From NCBI GenBank assembly GCA_002327225.1, contig DCUN01000110.1, forward strand, positions 1 to 9,053: 9,053 nt of DNA. The letters run 5' to 3'. The notes beneath the pieces were generated by a model, which worked only from the letters and a program-made list of their open reading frames with translations, had not been told where the DNA came from and did not search any database. The translations under genes and the position numbers were made by a program. This stretch comes from Desulfobulbaceae bacterium UBA2213. GTDB taxonomy: Bacteria; Desulfobacterota; Desulfobulbia; Desulfobulbales; Desulfocapsaceae. Below, one piece after another: positions 1 to 6,135 of this stretch (within the stretch, counting starts at the first letter, position 1; each line of letters starts with the position of its first letter).

Positions 1-273
1 AATCAGACTCCCGGCTTCATGGGTGTCAGCAAGCATTATATGACCAGTAACAAGTTGTTCAAGGCCGAGGGTGGCCTCAAACGTGTGGTCTGGATGCCTA
101 AGATGATGAAGGATGAGATCAGCGATAAATTGAAAGAGGTATGTAAGAATATTGGGATGCCTGAGTTGTATGACATGATTGCCACTGAAGAACAGGGAAC
201 CACAGAAGAGGAGATCCTTAAATTCCTCAAGGAAAAAGGGCATCCGGCATTGGAAATGGAAACGGCAATGTAG
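1..273 (+). CDS. acsB: Acetyl-CoA synthase (CO dehydrogenase/acetyl-CoA synthase complex beta subunit), C-terminal end only
   Basis: The reading frame is open from base 1 and ends at TAG 271-273, giving the last 90 residues of a protein that begins upstream. The segment NQTPGFMGVSKHYM followed by AEGGLKRVVWMPK is what I recognise as the conserved C-terminal region of AcsB/CdhC. This enzyme condenses a methyl group from the corrinoid protein with CO and CoA at the nickel-iron A-cluster. The A-cluster cysteines lie further upstream in this family and are not visible, so catalytic competence cannot be judged. The tail after the conserved block is charged and ends in METAM. The next gene, 199 bases downstream, is acsC, the methyl donor to this enzyme, which supports the call. 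The internal ATGs at 19 and 40 are not starts, because the family sequence continues upstream of them. The archaeal-type name would be cdhC. Confidence 0.9.
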   Translation, partial: NQTPGFMGVSKHYMTSNKLFKAEGGLKRVVWMPKMMKDEISDKLKEVCKNIGMPELYDMIATEEQGTTEEEILKFLKEKGHPALEMETAM

Positions 274-277
274 GGTT

Positions 278-455
278 CAGAGGACAGAGGACAGAATACA
301 GAGGGGGGAGTCCCCCCGCTGTGTTGAAAAAATAACGAAACAAATATCAAGAGATGATGCAAGGAAGCTCGCCATGCTATTTTGGGGTGTACGAGCGAAG
401 CAGATATATCAGAGGCTAATTTCTGTCCTCTGTCCTCTGTCCTCTGTCATCTGAT
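278..455. repeat. Intergenic repeat element with 19-bp terminal inverted repeats built of 7-bp units
   Basis: Bases 278-296 (CAGAGGACAGAGGACAGAA) are the exact reverse complement of 421-439, so this is a perfect 19-bp inverted repeat with 124 bases between the arms. The right arm belongs to a tandem array of a 7-bp unit: TTCTGTC at 421-427, then CTCTGTC at 428-434, 435-441 and 442-448, then a degenerate ATCTGAT at 449-455. The left arm holds about two and a half units in the opposite orientation. The interior has no convincing gene. It contains a G6/C6 hairpin at 298-322 and a GCTCG/CGAGC pair further in. It fills nearly the whole acsB-acsC gap and stops just before the acsC ribosome site. 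It resembles a dispersed non-coding repeat or MITE-like insertion, but no transposase or target-site duplication is visible, so the mobile origin is inference. Confidence 0.6.
298..322 (+). other. G6/C6 stem-loop in the acsB-acsC spacer (possible attenuating or mRNA-end hairpin)
   Basis: Six G (303-308) and six C (312-317) pair around a 3-base AGT loop. The outer bases ACAG (298-301) and CTGT (319-322) pair after a single A/G mismatch, so the stem is strong. It sits 24 bases after the acsB stop. No run of T follows; the sequence turns A-rich (GAAAAAATAA), so it does not meet the criteria for a rho-independent terminator on the + strand. It may stabilise the acsB mRNA 3' end or lower readthrough into acsC. 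It lies inside the larger repeat element and may simply be part of it. Confidence 0.35.
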
Positions 456-472
456 AACTGGAGGAAATTATC

Positions 473-1828
473 ATGGCTTTAACCGGCATTCAAATTCTCA
501 AGATGCTGCCTAAAAAGAACTGCGGTGAATGCAGCATCCCTACCTGCCTGGCCTTTGCCATGAAGGTGGCGGCTGGTCAGGTGGAAATTGATACCTGCCC
601 CTATGTCAGTGATGAGGCCAAGGCCACCATCGGCGAGGCTTCTGCCCCACCTATTCGCACCTTGAAGCTGGGCAGTGGCGATGATGCCTTTACCGTTGGC
701 GGCGAGACCTGCATGTTCCGGCATGAAAAACGTTTCGTCAATCCCACGGGTATTGCCGTGCTGGTGACAACGGATATGGACGAGGCTGCTGTCAGTGGCC
801 GGATAGAGCGTTTCAATCAGCTTGTCTATGAACGTGTCGGCGTGATCATGAAGGCAGAACTTATTGCCGTTAAAGACAGTAAAAATGATGAGGCTTCTTT
901 TTGCGCCCTGGTGCAGAAGGCACTTGATGGCTCTGCCCGCGCCGCGCTTATTCTGATCAGTGAAAAGCCTTCCCATCTTGCGGCTGCTGCCAAGCTTTGT
1001 GGTACGCGTATCCCTCTGCTCTATGGTGCCACCGCTGAGAATGCCGATGCTATGATTCAGGTTGCCAAGGAGTGTTCGGCACCGGTTGCCGTTAAGGGAA
1101 CCAGTGTTGACAACTGTATTGATGTGACCAATACCCTGCTGGCTGGGGGCTTGAAAGATTTGGCCATTGATACCGGCGCCCGTACCCTGCGTGCCGCCCT
1201 TGAAGATAATGTCGTGGCCAGAAGATCAGCGGTGAAGGCAAAATTCAAGCCTCTGGGATTTCCGACCCTGACCTTTCCTTGTGAGATGAGTGATGATCCA
1301 ATGATGGAGGCAATGATAGCCTCTATCCTGATTGCCAAGTACGCAGGCATCATAGTCCTTTCTGATCTGCAGGGCGATATCCTCTTCCCGCTGCTGCTGG
1401 AGCGGATGAATCTCTATACCGATCCCCAGCGGCCCATGGTTGTCACCCAGGATGTCTATCCTCTGACCGGTCCCGGCGAGGATTCTCCTGTAGTTATTAC
1501 CTGTAACTTCTCGCTTACCTATTTTATTGTTTCAGGTGAGATCGAAGGTTCCAAGGTCCCCACCTGGCTTCTCATTAAAGATACCGAGGGGCTGTCTGTT
1601 CTTACCGCCTGGGCCGCTGGAAAATTTGGCGCTGATATGATCGCCCAGTTTGTGAAAAAGAGCGGCATTGAGGAGAAGGTAAAACATCGTGACCTGATTA
1701 TTCCCGGTTATTTAGCTTCATTGAAGGGTGAGCTTGAGGAAGAACTTCCTGACTGGAATATTATTATCGGGCCGAGAGAGGCAGGTCATCTGCCGGTCTT
1801 CCTGAAGGAGTGGAAACCGTCTAAATAA
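473..1828 (+). CDS. acsC: Corrinoid iron-sulfur protein large (gamma) subunit
   Basis: This 451-residue protein carries the methyl group on cobalamin between methyl-tetrahydrofolate:corrinoid methyltransferase and acetyl-CoA synthase. The N-terminal cluster motif is clear: Cys17, Cys20, Cys25 and Cys42 (NCGECSIPTC, then DTC), the spacing expected for the [4Fe-4S] cluster that reductively reactivates Co(II). Residues of about 90-320 should form the TIM-barrel domain. The C-terminal part, about 325-451, has the conserved cobalamin-binding-domain stretches DTEGLSVLTAWAAGKF, IIPGYLASLKGELEEELPDW and IIGPREAGHLPVFLKEW. Length is typical of the family. The ATG at 473 is preceded by GGAGG at 460-464 with 8-base spacing, which fixes the start. 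The partner small subunit (AcsD) and the methyltransferase (AcsE) are not in the window. No broken or missing key residue is seen. Archaeal-type name: cdhE. Confidence 0.95.
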   Translation: MALTGIQILKMLPKKNCGECSIPTCLAFAMKVAAGQVEIDTCPYVSDEAKATIGEASAPPIRTLKLGSGDDAFTVGGETCMFRHEKRFVNPTGIAVLVTTDMDEAAVSGRIERFNQLVYERVGVIMKAELIAVKDSKNDEASFCALVQKALDGSARAALILISEKPSHLAAAAKLCGTRIPLLYGATAENADAMIQVAKECSAPVAVKGTSVDNCIDVTNTLLAGGLKDLAIDTGARTLRAALEDNVVARRSAVKAKFKPLGFPTLTFPCEMSDDPMMEAMIASILIAKYAGIIVLSDLQGDILFPLLLERMNLYTDPQRPMVVTQDVYPLTGPGEDSPVVITCNFSLTYFIVSGEIEGSKVPTWLLIKDTEGLSVLTAWAAGKFGADMIAQFVKKSGIEEKVKHRDLIIPGYLASLKGELEEELPDWNIIIGPREAGHLPVFLKEWKPSK

Positions 1829-1889
1829 GGTTTCAAGTATTGTTTTCTGCCGAGATGCAGTGACGGTGAGAAAAACTTTTTCTTTCCTT

Positions 1890-1905
1890 CTCTGCGGCTC
1901 TGCGG
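1890..1905. repeat. Two tandem copies of CTCTGCGG in the acsC-fdh spacer
   Basis: CTCTGCGG occurs at 1890-1897 and again directly at 1898-1905, followed by a run of G. The preceding bases 1877-1890 are pyrimidine-rich. The repeat lies in a 141-base non-coding spacer. It is short, and I see no function for it beyond a likeness to the 7-bp repeats in the acsB-acsC spacer. Confidence 0.5.
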
Positions 1906-1913
1906 GGGGAAAT

Positions 1914-1949
1914 GTTATAAAACAATTATTTATGCTGAATAATTATAAC
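1914..1949. promoter_or_regulatory. AT-rich interrupted dyad upstream of the formate dehydrogenase, possible operator/promoter
   Basis: AATTATT (1924-1930) and AATAATT (1938-1944) are reverse complements around a 7-base centre. The flanking GTTATA (1914-1919) and TATAAC (1944-1949) are also reverse complements, with extra bases bulged on the left side. TATAAC could double as a -10 hexamer about 20 bases before the ATG, but no good -35 box is seen at normal spacing. The spacer is more AT-rich than the genes around it. A regulator site or promoter for a separate fdh-hdrA transcript is plausible; the evidence is symmetry and position only. Confidence 0.3.
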
Positions 1950-1969
1950 TTTTACTGTGTAGCTTGAGT

Positions 1970-4900
1970 ATGACAACTGTAAAACTTAGCATTAATGGCG
2001 CAGAGATAGTGGCTGAGGCCGGTCTCACCATCCTTGAGGTTGCCAGTCGATCTGATATCAAGATCCCTACCTTGTGTCATGTGCAGGGAAGTCCTGGTGA
2101 GGCTCACTGTCAGATGTGTGTGGTCGAGATAGAAGGGCAGGAAGGGCTGGTTCGATCCTGTGTCGGTCCGGCGCTTGACGGGATGGTTATTACTACCGAT
2201 TCCGCAGCGATATCCGCTCACCGCCTTGAACGTCTGGCCATCCTGGCCGAGACCCATTTTGGTGATTGCAAGGCCCCCTGTAATCTCACTTGTCCCGGAC
2301 AGATCAATGTTCAGGGCTATATCGCCCATGTCGCCAAGGGACAGTATGAAGAGGCCCTGCGTCTGGTCATGGAACGCAACCCGCTGCCATTCTCTGTGGG
2401 CCGGGTCTGTCCCCGTTTTTGTGAAACACGTTGTCGTCGTATCCTGGTCGATGAACCGGTTTCCATTAATCACCTGAAACGTTTTGTGGCTGATTGGTGC
2501 ATGCGCCATGAGATCGAGCTGAAAATTCCGAAAGATGCCCCAACCGGCAAACGGATCGCCGTAATTGGTGGTGGTCCGGCCGGCCTTACTGCCGCCTATT
2601 TTCTCACGAGAAAGGGACATGATGTGACCATCTTCGAGTCTGCACCCAAACTGGGTGGGGCCTTGCGTTATGGCTTTCTCGAATATCGGATTCCCAGGGA
2701 AGTCCTTGATTACGAGATAAACACCATCCTCCGTCTGGGGATTTCTGTCAAACTCAGCCAGAAATGGGGAAATGATTTTACCCTGCAATCCCTGAAAGAT
2801 CAGGGCTATGCCGCTATCCTTCTTGCCACGGGAACAGGTGTTGATATTCCTTTGGAAATTCCAGGGGTGGTAAATCCACATACCTATTCGGCCATGAAAT
2901 ATCTGCGCCAGGTGGCAGATGGGAAAAATCCTGATATGGGCCGACGGGCGGCGGTAATTGGTGGCAATAATATCGCCATGGAAGTGGCACGCACCCTGAT
3001 CAGGCAGGGAGTGACAGAGGTCACTGTTATTTATCCCCGATCCCGTACTGAGATGCCTGCTCATCAGCGGAATATCAGAGAGGCCGAGAAGGAAGGAGTT
3101 CAATTCCTGCTCATGGCCTCCCCGGTTACAATCGTTGATGCCAGGGAGCAAGGTTCCAGGCTGAAACTTGAATTGATCCGGATGAAACTGGGTGAGCCCG
3201 ATGCCAAAGGGGTCAGACAACCAGTGCCTATTTCCGGCTCCACCAATAGCCTGCAGGTTGATTCTATTGTTTCATCCCTGGGCCAGATTGCTGTTGTTGA
3301 TACGTTCAGCGGCGGAGAATTGGAAAGCTCCATTGCCATTTCTCCCAATAAGACCATAGATGCTAATGTTCGTTCCTCCCAGATCAATATCGAAGGGGTT
3401 TTTGCCGGCGGCGATGCAGTCAGTGGTCCCCGTTCAGTGATTCAGGCCGTTGTTTCGGCACGTCGGGCCGCCGACAATATCCATGCTTTTGTTATGGGGA
3501 CGCCGAAGGAAGAGGTGGAGAGTCGCTTTAATTTCACCCGTGGCAAGGGCTTTGATGATGTGGATTTGAAAAATTTTGACGGAATCAATGTCAAACTCCG
3601 CGAGAAGATGCCGACCAGGCCTCCTGAGATCTGCAGGCAGGATTTTGATGAAGTGAAACTGGGTTTTTCCGAGAAGATGGCCCAGCATGAGGCGGAGAGA
3701 TGTCTCTCCTGCGGATGTACTGCTTTTGATCGCTGTGATCTCAAGGAACTTTCCATCAGTCATAATCTGAATATCAACAAGACAGGCATGGGAACCACGC
3801 CTGTCTATGCCAGGGATTTTTCTCATGCTGCCATTATTGTTGATAAAAATAAATGTATCTACTGCAAACGCTGCGAGACTGTCTGTGAATACGATGCCCT
3901 CGAGCTTGGCGCTGAGTCTTTTGATGAGAAGGGACGGCCAGTGGGGCTGACTCTTACTTTTAAGGAGAATTGTGTCTCCTGCGGCAAATGTGTTGATAAC
4001 TGTTCCACTGGGGCCCTGAACAAGAAGGCTCAGACTATTCCTATCCATACAGAGCCGGTGAAAGATGTTCGGACCACCTGTCCTTATTGCGGGGCGGGCT
4101 GTCAGATCATCCTGCGGGTGCAGGGCGACACCGTCATTGAGGTTACTGCCGATCCTGAGCAGGCGCCCAATTATGGGGCGTTATGTGTCAAGGGTCGTTT
4201 TGGCCATGACTTTATCCAGCATAAAGACAGGCTGACCAAGCCCCTGATCCGCAAAAACGGCATGCTGGTCGAGACCAGCTGGGATGAGGCCTATGATTAC
4301 ACGGCCAAGAAACTCTTTGATCTCAAAGCCATGTATGGCCCGGATTCCATTGCCGGATTCAGTTGCGCCAGGGCCACTGTTGAGGAAAATTTCCTTATGC
4401 AGAAGTTCATGCGCACCTCGATCGGTACCAATAATATAGATCATTGCGCCCGTCTCTGACACGCTCCCACTGTGGCCAGTTTGGCCCTTTCATTCGGTAG
4501 CGGCGCGATGACAAACTCCATCGCTAATATTAAAGAATCAGATGTGATCATGGTGATCGGCTCCAATCCCGACACCAGTCATCCTACCATCGGATTGCGA
4601 ATCCATCAGGCCAAGAAGAACGGAGCCACCTTACTGGTTATCGATCCCCGGCGTACAGGTTTAGCTGATATTGCTGATCTCTTTTTGTGCCATAACCCTG
4701 GCAGCGATGTCGCTCTTTTGAATGGCATGGTTCATGTTATTCTCGAAGAGGGGATCTGGGATAAGAAATTTGTAGAAGAGCGCACTGAGAATCTTGAAGA
4801 ACTGGAGATTGTCACTGCCAAATACACCCCGGAATACGTTGAGAATATCACCGGTATATCTGAGGAGCAGCTGCGCGCAGCCGCACGTATGTATGCCTCA

Positions 4901-6094
4901 CCTGGAAAAAAATGCGCCATTTATTACGGAATGGGTCTTGCCCATCATGCCACCGGCACTGATAATGTCAAGTCCATCGCCAATCTGGCCATGCTCTGCG
5001 GCAAGCTCGGCGTTGCCGGCGGCGGGGTGAATCCCCTGCGCGGTCAGAATAATGTCCAGGGGGCCTGTGATATGGGTGCTCTTTACACGACGCTGCCTGG
5101 CTATAGTGGTCTGGACAACAATGATGTCTTTGAGCGCTATGAAAAGTTGTGGGAGGTGAAGTTACCCCGTCGTAAAGGCAAGGCTGCCACCGAGGTCTGG
5201 GATGCCATTCTTGAGGGTGATATCAAAGGGCTCTATTGCTTCGGTGAAGATCCTGTCCTGGCCGATCCCAATGCCCTGCATGCCGTAGCTGCTTTGGAAA
5301 AACTCGATTTTCTCATTGTTCAGGATATCTTTCTTACCGAGACCGCCAAGATGGCCGATGTTGTCTTTCCGGCGGCCTGTTTTGCTGAAAAAGATGGTAC
5401 CTTCACCTGTACCGAGCGCCGGGTGCAGCGAGTGCGCAAGGCTGTGGAACCACCTGGTGAGGCCAAGGCTGACTGGCAGATCTTCTGCGAACTTTCCCAT
5501 CGCATGGGCTATGATATGCCCTACTCGAAGCCGGAAGATATCTTCAAAGAGATCGCGCTGCTTATTCCCCAATATGCCGGGATCAGCTATGAGCGTATTG
5601 AGAAGGTAGGATTGCAATGGCCGGTGCCCGATCAGCAGCATCCCGGAACGCCGGTTCTCCATATCGGGAAATTCACCAAGGGCAGGGGCTTGTTTATCCC
5701 TGAGGATTACACTCCCCCTAAAGAGATGCCCGATGAAGACTATCCGCTGATCCTGACTACTATCAGGGAGACACCTCAGTATAATTTTGGATCCATGACG
5801 CGGAAGACTCCGGAAATTGAGACCCTGTGTCCTGAGGCACTGGCTGAGATCAATCCCGTGGATGCCGCTCGACTCGGCATTACTGATCTGGATACAATCG
5901 AAGTCAGCTCAAGGCGTGGTTCTGTGCAGTTACGTGCCAAAATATCCGACCGTTCGCAGGTCGGCACCATTGCCATTCCGTATCACTTTGCAGAAGTTCC
6001 AGTGAATAATCTGACCTTAAACAGTCTTGACCGGCTTTCGCGCAGTCCCCAGTATAAAATTTGCGCAATTAAGGCCACGAAGGTCGAAGCATAA
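1970..6094 (+). CDS. fdhA: Selenocysteine formate dehydrogenase fused to a GltD/NfnB-like FAD-NAD(P)H module
   Basis: One 1374-residue chain predicted to interconvert formate and CO2, read through UGA 4457-4459 as selenocysteine 830. Domains in order: a [2Fe-2S] domain with Cys36, 47, 50 and 64; His96, Cys100, 104, 108 and then Cys147, 151, 155, matching the iron-sulfur entry of GltD/NfnB-type proteins; an FAD site GGGPAG at 200-205; a second nucleotide site GGNNIAME at 331-338 for NAD(P)H; an FAD-contacting AGGD at 479-482; a CxxCxC-x5-C group at 578-589; two [4Fe-4S] ferredoxin motifs at 629-639 and 668-678; the catalytic-domain cluster Cys704, 707, 711, 739; the active site CARL-Sec830-His831; GVNPLRGQNN with Arg1024; and a C-terminal molybdopterin-dinucleotide domain from about 1256. 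Frame and family similarity continue unbroken across the UGA, which argues against a frameshift or pseudogene. ATG 1970 is chosen; TTG 1964 is possible, and neither has a Shine-Dalgarno site. An in-frame TAA at 1946 bounds the start. hdrA follows 41 bases later, probably in the same operon. Confidence 0.92.
4457..4486 (+). promoter_or_regulatory. UGA selenocysteine codon and candidate bacterial SECIS hairpin of fdhA
   Basis: TGA at 4457-4459 lies in the context CARL-Sec-HAPTVASLA, the invariant active-site motif of Sec-containing formate dehydrogenases. Downstream, GGCC (4474-4477) and GGCC (4483-4486) can pair around an AGTTT loop, starting 14 bases after the UGA. The position fits a bacterial SECIS, which sits just after the codon to recruit SelB, although the visible stem is short and has not been folded computationally. 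The Sec codon itself is much more certain than the exact hairpin. Confidence 0.75.
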
Positions 6095-6135
6095 TATAAA
6101 AGAAGACCCAAACGATCATTTTCAGGAGTAACATT

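Noticed and set aside
298..322. Rho-independent terminator after acsB
   Set aside because: The hairpin is strong, but no T-run follows on the + strand, so it is listed only as a stem-loop.
179..454. Small + strand open frame spanning the acsB end and the intergenic repeat
   Set aside because: It starts out of frame inside acsB and runs through the heptamer array; it has no ribosome site and no recognisable protein, so it is better explained as repeat DNA.
421..455. CRISPR array
   Set aside because: The 7-bp units are directly adjacent with no spacers and are far too short for CRISPR repeats.
1952..3220. Open frame of 422 codons on the - strand
   Set aside because: It is antisense to the [2Fe-2S] and GltD-like part of the formate dehydrogenase and shows no family motif; it is a shadow of the real gene.
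4457..4459. Nonsense mutation or pseudogene in the formate dehydrogenase
   Set aside because: The UGA is at the exact selenocysteine position, and all downstream motifs are intact in the same frame.
4472..6094. Separate molybdopterin oxidoreductase gene starting at GTG 4472
   Set aside because: It is in the same frame as the upstream part, begins in the middle of the conserved active-site motif and lacks a ribosome site; it is the second half of the selenoprotein.
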